A stretch of DNA of 48,957 bases from Lachnospiraceae bacterium (GTDB lineage: Bacteria; Bacillota; Clostridia; Lachnospirales; Lachnospiraceae), in assembly GCA_022767285.1 (NCBI GenBank), contig JALENY010000031.1, positions 1 through 48,957 of the forward strand. Direction: 5' to 3'. Both the position numbers and the translations under genes were made by a program. Under the pieces are notes generated by a model. The model saw only the letters and a list, made by a program, of their open reading frames with translations. It was not told the origin of the DNA and ran no database searches. The number at the start of each line of letters is the position of its first letter. The stretch's first letter is position 1. This document shows, in pieces, positions 7,696 through 15,434 of this stretch.

Positions 7696-9183
7696 TCAAG
7701 AAAACTTTTCAAGCCGGGACAGCATCTTTAAGGAATGAATATGCTGGGTCAGTGTTCCGGTAATTTCATCGGGATTATCCACAATATGTTCGGAAGGCTT
7801 GGCCCAGGTATCCTGAAAAAACTTGGTAAACATCATTTTAACATTTGCCTTATTGAGAACCAGCACATTGTTTGTGTAATACTTATTATACAAACGCAAA
7901 TAGGAAACTCCGTTTGAGAGAAACAGACTTGGTTTCGCAAGATGCCGGAAATCATTTGTAAATCCATTCCCAATCAGTTTGATCCGATAATTCTCGTTCT
8001 TCTTCAGGAGAGACAGTATGTGCTGCAGACAGAGTGCTCTCTGATGGGGCATCAGGGTGATTCTGTGATTAAAGAAATCGAACTCCCCGGATGCAATGAA
8101 ATCGGAAAAAGCGGATGCATAAATAAAAATATTGATTTCTGATGTGCTCATTATATTTTGCGTGAGACTGTGAATCCGATGCAATTCTGCAATGTCAACT
8201 TTCCATTCACCTGAACGGTAGGTCTGCAGAAGCAGTTCTTCGAACAAATCATCCGGAAGAAAGTGTTCCGTGAGGTGCCCGATCAGCCAGCAGAGATTAG
8301 GAGAGAGAATGGACTGAATATAGTCATATTTTAGGAGCATGTTCTGCAGATCCGTTTTTCGAAACAGCAGAGTATTGCGGTTGCACAGGGAATTCAGCTT
8401 GTTGCATATTGCGGAGCTGTTCTCCGAATTTTCGTTGATGTTTACAGCCATACAGTGGCTGGAGTCAAACAGCATGCCGGAGATGCTGTATAGATTATTG
8501 ATTCCGAAAACTACTTTGCCGTGTGCCAGGGCGCTGTCATATAGCTGAAAATCAATATTTGACTGAAATGTAAGCATATTCATCAGAAAAAGAGAATCGT
8601 AAACATAGTCATGCTCGTGTTCCGGTATATGTATGATCATGGAAAAATGAACGCCGGGGTATTCGCGGCGTGTGGAAGGCTGCATGTTTTGTAACTCCAG
8701 CATCATAATACGGTATTCCGGGTCGATGGAAAAGATATCCAGCGCTGCAACAACATTAAGCGATTTTACCTGGCGGATTATAGGATGCTTGACTTTGCTG
8801 ATGAACTGATGCAGCGGAAGCTCATTGTAATACGAGACTTGCGGCGCGATTTCAGTATTGTCATTTTCAAGCAGTTCACGGACGTAATGATATTCTGCCA
8901 TAAGGTTATCATAGATGGCTTCGATCAGGTCGGAATCGATGTCCACCTGGTAGTCGGAATACAGAAACGTTTTATTTTTATCACTGGCACAACTGACAAT
9001 GCATTCGCTGATACTGTGCAGAATCTTATCTGCATTTTTTTCGGTTGGGATGTTTTTCCCGCTGACCCATTTGCTGATGTAAGATACATCATACCGAAGA
9101 TGCTGAGCCAGGACATAGTTTTTAACATCAGCTTTGGTCATCAACTGCTCCAGTAATTCACTGAATCGGTTTTTGCTTTTCAT
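7696..9183 (-). CDS. XRE-family transcriptional regulator with large C-terminal sensor region
   Basis: A 495-residue protein with an N-terminal helix-turn-helix (VLAQHLRYDVSYISKWVSGKNIP, residues ~26-48) followed by ~430 residues without a domain I can name. The long C-terminal part is mixed alpha/beta, has no membrane segment, and is presumably ligand- or partner-binding. The start at 9183 is chosen because GGGAG lies 8 nt upstream and because a promoter/operator (9208-9242) is correctly placed; the frame is open further upstream but would run through that promoter. Possible targets are the adjacent ligase and the divergent SLH gene. Confidence 0.75.
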   Translation of the reverse strand: MKSKNRFSELLEQLMTKADVKNYVLAQHLRYDVSYISKWVSGKNIPTEKNADKILHSISECIVSCASDKNKTFLYSDYQVDIDSDLIEAIYDNLMAEYHYVRELLENDNTEIAPQVSYYNELPLHQFISKVKHPIIRQVKSLNVVAALDIFSIDPEYRIMMLELQNMQPSTRREYPGVHFSMIIHIPEHEHDYVYDSLFLMNMLTFQSNIDFQLYDSALAHGKVVFGINNLYSISGMLFDSSHCMAVNINENSENSSAICNKLNSLCNRNTLLFRKTDLQNMLLKYDYIQSILSPNLCWLIGHLTEHFLPDDLFEELLLQTYRSGEWKVDIAELHRIHSLTQNIMSTSEINIFIYASAFSDFIASGEFDFFNHRITLMPHQRALCLQHILSLLKKNENYRIKLIGNGFTNDFRHLAKPSLFLSNGVSYLRLYNKYYTNNVLVLNKANVKMMFTKFFQDTWAKPSEHIVDNPDEITGTLTQHIHSLKMLSRLEKFS

Positions 9184-9207
9184 GAGTATTCTCCCTTTTT
9201 TTAACTT

Positions 9208-9242
9208 ATGTATATTATACATTGGTTTGCCGAGATTGTCAT
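9208..9242 (-). promoter_or_regulatory. Promoter and palindromic operator of the XRE regulator
   Basis: Read on the minus strand: -35 ATGACA (9242-9237), 17 bp, -10 TATAAT (9219-9214). The -10 is embedded in a perfect 7-1-7 palindrome, ATGTATA-T-TATACAT (9208-9222), an arrangement that suggests autorepression. The half-site ATGTAT/ATACAT recurs at 9413-9418 and 9448-9453 around the SLH promoter. Confidence 0.6.
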
Positions 9243-9417
9243 CCAGTTTTCGAAAAGCAGAGCAAAACAAACCGTTTCTGTTATGCGGGCTGATACCCGA
9301 TTTCGTTCGGCAGTTTAATTTTCCGGGTCAATGTCGAATCATGCTGAGGCCTTCACAGAAACTTGACTATTTTTTAAAATATAGCAAAATCAAAAAATTA
9401 TTTACGACTTATATGTA

Positions 9418-9447
9418 TTGACACTTTTTGAAAAAGCATGTTATCAT
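9418..9447 (+). promoter_or_regulatory. Promoter of the SLH protein gene
   Basis: TTGACA (9418-9423) with a -10 at TTATCA (9441-9446, 17 bp) or TATCAT (9442-9447, 18 bp). The inverted half-sites ATGTAT (9413-9418) and ATACAT (9448-9453) bracket it. The ~120-bp leader after it is AT-rich, with no further structure that I recognise. Confidence 0.6.
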
Positions 9448-9580
9448 ATACATAATTGCGACCGGTGCTTACGTTAATGGAAATTTAATAAATTTTTAAC
9501 GAGAATTAAATGAAATTTAACAAGGCGCGGGCGTTTGGTAACTAATAACAATATTTTTAGAGTGAAAAGAGGGAATGAAA

Positions 9581-12500
9581 ATGCGAAAAGGTGTTAAACG
9601 GTTACTCACGGCTGCACTTGTTGCGTCAATGACCGTAACGAGTATTTCGCCGGTATCTGCCGCTTCAGGGAAAAACTATATTCCTATGGCTGCGGGAATT
9701 CCGGGAATCGGCGAGATTTCGGAAAAAGCTGCAGAATATCTGTCGAAGTACGTGGGTAATACTGCAGTTGAAAGCATGTTTGGTGTTACTGTTGGTAATC
9801 ATGATACAGAGGCATTGAAAGAGGCTATCTGGAAAGCAATTTTCCTGGATCGTGATTCCAACCAGATCAATTTCGAACAGCTTGGTATCACAAAAGAAGA
9901 AGCAGAAGGTCTGACAGAGGAAGTAATTGCCGAAGCAAATGCAGAAGGCGTTGTTACATACTCTGTGGGAAATGACAGCGAAGGCGATGCTACCGTTATG
10001 AATGTGGCAATTGACCCGTTGTATGAGGCTGCTTATGACGAAATCGATGCAGGTACCGCAAATTATACGGAAAATGAGGTTCAGGCGGCATCTGCTGACG
10101 ATACAATTACGCTTGCAGACGAAGAGGGTGAAGGCGAAGACACTTCCGATGAACCCACAATAGAAGAAGTATATGCTGCATTCAATGCATATCAGCAGTA
10201 CATCGATGATAATCCGGATTATTTTGGTATTACCGTTCCGTACACCAGTGTGAAGGATGATTCCAATGAAGGCGGCGGCCCGGTTAAATCTCTGGTTACG
10301 ATCGCCAGCGGATCTTCTCCAAAGGAGGATTTAGATGGTGATGGTGTTGGGGAAACCTCCATGCTGGAGCTTTATGAAATGGGATATCTGCCCCCATCTG
10401 CGATGATGCAGCTCATCCAGCTGTTTGATACAGCAAATCAGTTGGGCGTAGGCCTGATGGGTGAGGAACTTCTGGCTGCAAAAGACGATGCTTTGGCAGC
10501 TCTTGAAAAAGTTGAAAAGGAAGCCGAGAACGGTATCTCGGATATCCAGAAGCTCCTGGTTCTCAATGACTGGCTGGCTGAGTATGCTACCTTTGATATG
10601 GGAAGAATCATGGAATTGAAAGCTCCGGAAGATCCGGGCACACCGCAGGTTCAGCAAAATGCAGTGTATGCGCTAACTCAGCAGGGAATCCCGCAGGAAC
10701 AGGCGGAAGAGCTGGCATCCGCACTTATGGGAAGCTGGGGCGGAAATCAGTTTGGTGTACTCTGCGAAAGCATGAGTAATACCGGTGTTTGCCTGAGCTA
10801 TACCTGTGCCTATGCTTATCTGGTACAGTGGGCATTTCCGGAAATATACAAAAATGAAGATGGTTCATGGAAAAGCAGAATTGAACTGAACTATATCCCG
10901 AATCCGGAAAAACAGGAGACTCAGGCTGTTGCACTGGAAGATGATGGAGAGGTAGCAGATCCGACAGGTGTACCGGATCCGACCAATACACCAGATCCGA
11001 CAGCGACACCGGATCCGACAGAAACACCGGATCCGACAACAACACCGGATCCGACAACAACACCAGATCCGACAGAAACACCGGACCCGACTGATCCTGA
11101 AGAACCGGAAGAACTTCCGGATTATGTATGGGATCCGTCCGCAGCCGCTATGGTGGACTATGTCAGAATTACCTTTGACACAGACGTTTCCATGTACGGT
11201 GAAAGCAGTCATTTCGAGAATGACCATTATTGGAATGCTGTAAAAGTAAACGGAAAATGGTATTATGTAGATTCCTGTTATACGGATATTTATGTTGAAT
11301 GTATGGGCCGTGACCGCGTGGAAACAGACGGAAATATGAATCATCTGTATTTCATGCTCAGCGATACTTCCTGCCGTTCTCTGTATTCTGGATACTTTAA
11401 ATCTATCGATACTTTATACGAGGATATATCCACTGACAAAACTTATGAAGATGCATGGTTTGCATTTGCAAAGAGTGCAGTGGATTATGCTGATGGTGCA
11501 TTCTACTATTACTATGATTCTACTGATCTGATCGACATCAAGAATCAGTATGGCGATATGGGAAGCGGATCAGGCTCCAATTATGGCGATTATGGTGATT
11601 TTGGCGGTACGGAAGAAGATACCGAGTATAAATTGGTAAAACATTCCACGAGCCATAATGATGATTCATCCTTTACAACGTTGGTTGATTTTGTCGAAGG
11701 AACCGTTTACGATCCAAATACCGGATCTCTGGTTGCAAATGAAACAATTGCAGATCTGTTTGAGAAACATCAGGCTGCACAGGAAGATTATCCTTCCATC
11801 TCGATTTCCGGCTCTGTTTATAATGGAGTTTTCTATTTCAATATCTATAACTGCATTATGGCATATGATATCGAGAGCGGCGAACTCTATAAGGTAAAAG
11901 AATACAATCAGGTTAGCGCACATCGTGATATGACGGTAGCCCTTGGTGGTTTGGCATTCTCTGTTGTACCGAATGGTTCTGAGGAAGCTGATGTTGTTGT
12001 AAATAACAATCCGATTGCTTCTATGATCGTCAAAGAAGACGGAAATATGTATGTTTCTGTTGCAAGTAACTTTGCATATATTTCCGGTAAATCCAGTTAT
12101 GGAGATGAATCAAGCTACGGATATGAATATGAAGAAACAAACTTCAATCCGGAATACAATTCATATTACAGCAGCAATGATGAAAAAAATGATAACGATG
12201 AATTTATGTGGAGTGCGAACCTGGTTGAGACTCTTTCTATGAGTCATCTGACCGGCAGCGAGCACACTTTTGAGGCTGTCACGGTAGCTCCGACCTGCAA
12301 TGCAGAAGGATATACCGAAAACCGTTGTACCGAATGTGGTATAAGCGATGGCGGTGAAAGAACTGACATCACAGAAGCTCTGGAACATCACTATATTACA
12401 TATGATGACGTAACTTATAAAAAAGACAGCAATGGTACCCCTTATATTGTTTCTGCCGGCGTATGTACAATTTGCAAAGATTCTCTGCCGGTAGATGACA

Positions 12501-13774
12501 ATGGTAATCTGGAACTTCCGGAAGGCGTAAAGACAGTTCATACGTATGATGATCCGGAATTTGAATGGACTGTAGCGGAAGACGGCACGGTTTCATGTAC
12601 AGCAACTTTTGAATGTGAAGTATGTTTTGACAAAAATCTGGACTGTACACAGGATTCCGCAAAAGTGATTAACTGTGATGTAGAGCAGGGTGAAGCAAAT
12701 GAGTGTGTAACTCCGTACACCGCCACCTGTAAACTTCTGGGAACCACTTATACGGATACTTATGAGGTACCCATCGGCGAAGGCCATAAGTATGGAGACG
12801 AGCCGGAATATGTATGGGCAGATGATCATTCTGAATGTGTGGCAAAGTTCACCTGCGCAAAATGCGGAAATATAGTAGAGGAAGACTGTGAAGTAACTTC
12901 TCAGATAACAGAACCGACCTGTACCGAAGCAGGAAAGACCACCTATACAGCTACGTTTGTAGATGGTGAAAAAACTTATACCAATACGGTTGAAGGGGAT
13001 AAAGTTGATGCTCTCGGACATACCTATGGAGAACCGGAATTTAAGTGGTCATCCGATCATAGCGAATGCAATGCTGTGTTTAAATGCATTTCCTGCGGAA
13101 AGGTAGAAACCGTACCGTGTGAAGTGACACCAGAAGAAGATGAATCCTCTATAACTTACACGGCAGAATGTACTATGAACGGTCACGCATACTCAATGAA
13201 AGTAGTCGTTACCAAGTCACTTCCGTTTACCGATGTACCGGAAGGCTCCTGGTTCTATGATTATGTTGCATATGTATACCACAGAGGTCTCATGACAGGT
13301 ATGAGCGAGACAAAATTCGGCCCGTCAGGCAATCTGGCACGTGCTCAGTTCGCAGTAATCCTGTATCGTATGGAAGGTGAACCGGAAGTAACCTACGATG
13401 AAGACGATGTATTCCCGGATGTGACTGCTGACTGGTACAAGGATGCCGTTATGTGGGGTGTACAGAATGGTATCATTACCGGTTATACAGATGTTGGTCT
13501 GTTCAGACCGGCTAAGAACATTACACGTGAAGAGATGGCAGTTCTTATGTACCGTTATGCAAAATACAAAGAAAAAGATGTATCAGTAAGCGGTGATCTG
13601 AGCGCCTTCCCGGATGGCAGCTCTGTATCCGGTTTTGCAAAAGAGGCAATGCAGTGGGCTGTTGCAAATGAACTGATCACTGGTGATAATGGATATATCC
13701 GTCCGCAGAATAATCTGAATCGTGCAAGCTGTGCTGCAATTATCATGAGATATGACCAGAAGTTCGGTGACTGA
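9581..13774 (+). CDS. Secreted SLH-domain surface protein with interrupted transglutaminase-like domain
   Basis: A 1397-residue exported protein. A signal peptide (MRKGVKRLLTAALVASM..., cleavage near VSAASG) begins at the ATG at 9581, chosen because AGAGGG lies 8 nt upstream. Residues ~330-600 look like a transglutaminase-like fold: C404 in GVCLSYTCAYAYL, H549 in HYWNAVKVNGKWYYVD, D564 in VDSCYTD. A DPTxTP low-complexity stretch (about residues 460-506) lies between Cys and His. Then come an acidic Tyr/Gly/Ser-rich region, a beta-rich region and several CxxC-containing repeats (CTECG, CTICK, CEVC, CAKCG, CISCG). Three S-layer-homology domains end the protein (FTDVPEGSWFYDYV, FPDVTADWYKDAV, FPDGSSVSGFAKEA), which anchor to secondary cell-wall polymer. 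Protease or crosslinking activity is possible but unproven. Confidence 0.9.
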   Translation: MRKGVKRLLTAALVASMTVTSISPVSAASGKNYIPMAAGIPGIGEISEKAAEYLSKYVGNTAVESMFGVTVGNHDTEALKEAIWKAIFLDRDSNQINFEQLGITKEEAEGLTEEVIAEANAEGVVTYSVGNDSEGDATVMNVAIDPLYEAAYDEIDAGTANYTENEVQAASADDTITLADEEGEGEDTSDEPTIEEVYAAFNAYQQYIDDNPDYFGITVPYTSVKDDSNEGGGPVKSLVTIASGSSPKEDLDGDGVGETSMLELYEMGYLPPSAMMQLIQLFDTANQLGVGLMGEELLAAKDDALAALEKVEKEAENGISDIQKLLVLNDWLAEYATFDMGRIMELKAPEDPGTPQVQQNAVYALTQQGIPQEQAEELASALMGSWGGNQFGVLCESMSNTGVCLSYTCAYAYLVQWAFPEIYKNEDGSWKSRIELNYIPNPEKQETQAVALEDDGEVADPTGVPDPTNTPDPTATPDPTETPDPTTTPDPTTTPDPTETPDPTDPEEPEELPDYVWDPSAAAMVDYVRITFDTDVSMYGESSHFENDHYWNAVKVNGKWYYVDSCYTDIYVECMGRDRVETDGNMNHLYFMLSDTSCRSLYSGYFKSIDTLYEDISTDKTYEDAWFAFAKSAVDYADGAFYYYYDSTDLIDIKNQYGDMGSGSGSNYGDYGDFGGTEEDTEYKLVKHSTSHNDDSSFTTLVDFVEGTVYDPNTGSLVANETIADLFEKHQAAQEDYPSISISGSVYNGVFYFNIYNCIMAYDIESGELYKVKEYNQVSAHRDMTVALGGLAFSVVPNGSEEADVVVNNNPIASMIVKEDGNMYVSVASNFAYISGKSSYGDESSYGYEYEETNFNPEYNSYYSSNDEKNDNDEFMWSANLVETLSMSHLTGSEHTFEAVTVAPTCNAEGYTENRCTECGISDGGERTDITEALEHHYITYDDVTYKKDSNGTPYIVSAGVCTICKDSLPVDDNGNLELPEGVKTVHTYDDPEFEWTVAEDGTVSCTATFECEVCFDKNLDCTQDSAKVINCDVEQGEANECVTPYTATCKLLGTTYTDTYEVPIGEGHKYGDEPEYVWADDHSECVAKFTCAKCGNIVEEDCEVTSQITEPTCTEAGKTTYTATFVDGEKTYTNTVEGDKVDALGHTYGEPEFKWSSDHSECNAVFKCISCGKVETVPCEVTPEEDESSITYTAECTMNGHAYSMKVVVTKSLPFTDVPEGSWFYDYVAYVYHRGLMTGMSETKFGPSGNLARAQFAVILYRMEGEPEVTYDEDDVFPDVTADWYKDAVMWGVQNGIITGYTDVGLFRPAKNITREEMAVLMYRYAKYKEKDVSVSGDLSAFPDGSSVSGFAKEAMQWAVANELITGDNGYIRPQNNLNRASCAAIIMRYDQKFGD
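10958..11097 (+). repeat. Tandem DPTxTP-coding repeat
   Basis: About eight copies of an 18-bp unit coding Asp-Pro-Thr-x-Thr-Pro (GATCCGACA...CCG), ending in an acidic proline-rich stretch. It forms an extended linker inside the SLH protein. Unit number is likely to vary between strains by slippage. Confidence 0.85.
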
Positions 13775-13826
13775 TTACAGAATTCAAGCATCGGATGTAA
13801 TTGATCAAAAATAGAAGATAAGTGAT

Positions 13827-13869
13827 AGAGCTCTCGCTCCGGAGAATCATCAACCGGTGCGGGAGCTCT
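13827..13869 (+). terminator. Terminator of the SLH gene
   Basis: Arms AGAGCTCTCGCTCCGG and CCGGTGCGGGAGCTCT pair with two imperfect positions and are followed by TATTAT. Confidence 0.75.
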
Positions 13870-13977
13870 TATTATAGCAAAGTCCTTTGACTTTCCTATA
13901 ATATAAAAAGCCCTCCGGGCGGGATCGCACTGTGGCAGAGGGGAATTATGTTGCTGGAAGCAACCCGCCACAGGCGG

Positions 13978-14006
13978 AGAATCCTGCAAAGCAGGATTCT
14001 TTCTTA
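13978..14006 (+). terminator. Hairpin with T-rich tail in the SLH-acetyltransferase gap
   Basis: Perfect 10-bp stem AGAATCCTGC / GCAGGATTCT with an AAA loop, then TTTCTT. It lies in the 430-bp gap between 13774 and 14205. A GC-rich CCCTCCGGGCGGG element is at 13910-13922; otherwise nothing is recognised there. Confidence 0.5.
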
Positions 14007-14204
14007 AGTAAAAATCAACAAATTGCTCCGGTTATTTTTAGAAGAGGTTATGCGTTTAATCTGTTGTTCCGTCGGCACATTGTGGTTATGATAATAATAG
14101 CTGCAGAATGTTGGCATCATGAGCATCGATAAAGAATCGGATGTTCATCCGGTGTGCCGCAGATATAGTATGATCAGAAATATTAGTGTAATGAAGAGGC
14201 GGAT

Positions 14205-15008
14205 ATGGAGAGAAAACTGGTATTAAAAAAGGATATTTTAGCTGCATTGAAGGAAGCGGGAGTCAGACCGGGACAAGATATTATGGTTCACACATCGTTA
14301 AGCAGTCTTGGATTTGTGTGCGGCGGACCGCAGATCATTATCGAAGCCCTGTTGGAAACTGTGGGGGAGACGGGAACAATCATGATGCCCACTCAATCCT
14401 GGAAAAATCTTGATCCGTCTTCCGGTGTTCACTGGGAAGAGCCGGAAGAATGGTGGCAGGTGATCCGGGATAACTGGCCGGCTTATGACAAATGGATCAC
14501 GCCCACAAATACGATGGGCGCTACGGCGGAAATGTTTCGAAGATGGCCCGGAACCATAAGAAGCGATCATCCGGCCCGCTCGGTAGCGGCCAATGGAGCC
14601 CATGCAGGGTATCTGACGGAAAACCATGATCTGTCAAATATTTTCGGCGAGGGTTCACCCATAGGAAAATTGTATGAACTGGATGGATATGTTCTTCTGA
14701 TCGGAGTGGGATATGATAAAAATACATCGCTCCATCTGGCTGATGTAAGAGCCGATTATCCGGGAAAGCATTTTGTAAAAGAGAGCAGCGCGGTGCTGAT
14801 CAATGGGCAGAGAGTGTGGAAAACTTATCGGACCTTATATGTGGATGGTGAGGATTTCAACAAAATCGGTGCCGCATTTGAGGAAAGCAGGCCGATATCA
14901 AAAGTACCGCTGGGAAATGGGATGATTACGTTTATGCGGCAGCGTGAATTAGTGGATTTTGCTGTGGAATGGATTCAGGAGAACAGGAAAGAGGGAAAGC
15001 AGAATTAG
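14205..15008 (+). CDS. AAC(3)-family antibiotic N-acetyltransferase
   Basis: A 267-residue member of the aminoglycoside 3-N-acetyltransferase fold family. Recognisable segments are MVHTSLSSLGFVCGG near residue 28, GTIMMPTQSW (~64-73), TNTMGATAEMFRRWPGTIRSDHPARSVAANG (~99-130, the conserved RSxHPxxSVAA block), and LLIGVGYDKNTSLHLAD (~175-191). The family transfers acetyl from acetyl-CoA to a 3-amino group. Many chromosomal members (for example YokD-like proteins) have no proven drug substrate, so resistance is not implied. The start follows GAGGCGG. It is monocistronic, between the SLH gene and the PTS leader. Confidence 0.85.
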   Translation: MERKLVLKKDILAALKEAGVRPGQDIMVHTSLSSLGFVCGGPQIIIEALLETVGETGTIMMPTQSWKNLDPSSGVHWEEPEEWWQVIRDNWPAYDKWITPTNTMGATAEMFRRWPGTIRSDHPARSVAANGAHAGYLTENHDLSNIFGEGSPIGKLYELDGYVLLIGVGYDKNTSLHLADVRADYPGKHFVKESSAVLINGQRVWKTYRTLYVDGEDFNKIGAAFEESRPISKVPLGNGMITFMRQRELVDFAVEWIQENRKEGKQN

Positions 15009-15083
15009 GTGGAGAGCAATTGAGATTTTGCTGAGTTGAATTTTGAGTTGAAATTTCGGGTTGAAATTTTAAGGAAAGACTGC

Positions 15084-15113
15084 TTGACAAGGGTATTTTA
15101 TAGATGTTATGAT
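15084..15113 (+). promoter_or_regulatory. Promoter of the glucose PTS gene
   Basis: TTGACA (15084-15089), 18 bp, TATGAT (15108-15113). It lies directly upstream of the antiterminator target and terminator. Confidence 0.75.
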
Positions 15114-15125
15114 TAATAACAGATA

Positions 15126-15207
15126 TAGTGTGTTACTCATAAATACAGGAGGCATTAACTATACATAGATATTTTTGGAATGTTTATGTGTGTTAATGCC
15201 TTTTTTT
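15126..15207 (+). promoter_or_regulatory. RAT antiterminator target and overlapping terminator
   Basis: A RAT-like stem sequence (TAGTGTGTTACTCATAAA at 15126-15143, continuing through ACAGGAGGCATTAAC) overlaps the 5' arm of a terminator: AGGCATTAAC (15150-15159) pairs perfectly with GTTAATGCCT (15192-15201), followed by seven T residues. Mutually exclusive RAT and terminator hairpins are the control device for BglG/LicT/GlcT-type antiterminators, and one is encoded two genes downstream (17669). Confidence 0.8.
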
Positions 15208-15295
15208 CATCTGTAAATTCAGTCATCAGGATTTTGCATCGTGGTATATTGATGGGGAAAATCGGTTGGTACACGGACATTCCGGGTGTAGCGAA

Positions 15296-15420
15296 TGCCG
15301 AAAAATGCGGCATGATCAAAGAAACACCTTACAGGTGTACCAATTGCCCAAAAATGCGGCATGATTAATGAAACACCTTACAGGTGTTCCATTATGCCAA
15401 AAACCATGGCATGATTAATG
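15296..15420 (+). repeat. Two and a half tandem ~50-bp repeats in the PTS leader
   Basis: Units begin at 15296, 15345 and 15395 (third incomplete). Each holds TGCC-x-AAAAATGCGGCA-like pairing, then GAAACACC-TTAC-AGGTGT, which can fold as ACACC/GGTGT. The last unit runs into the ribosome binding site AAGGAGA and the ATG at 15435. The region lies between the terminator and the start codon of the PTS gene. Confidence 0.75.
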
Positions 15421-15434
15421 AAAGGAGAAAAAAT

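Noticed and set aside
14205-15008. Acquired aminoglycoside resistance gene
   Set aside because: Codon use resembles the backbone and no mobile-element genes flank it; probably a chromosomal AAC(3)-fold enzyme with unknown substrate.
15296-15420. Possible CRISPR array in the PTS leader
   Set aside because: Fewer than three complete units, no unique spacers between repeats, no cas genes; units are adjacent tandem copies.
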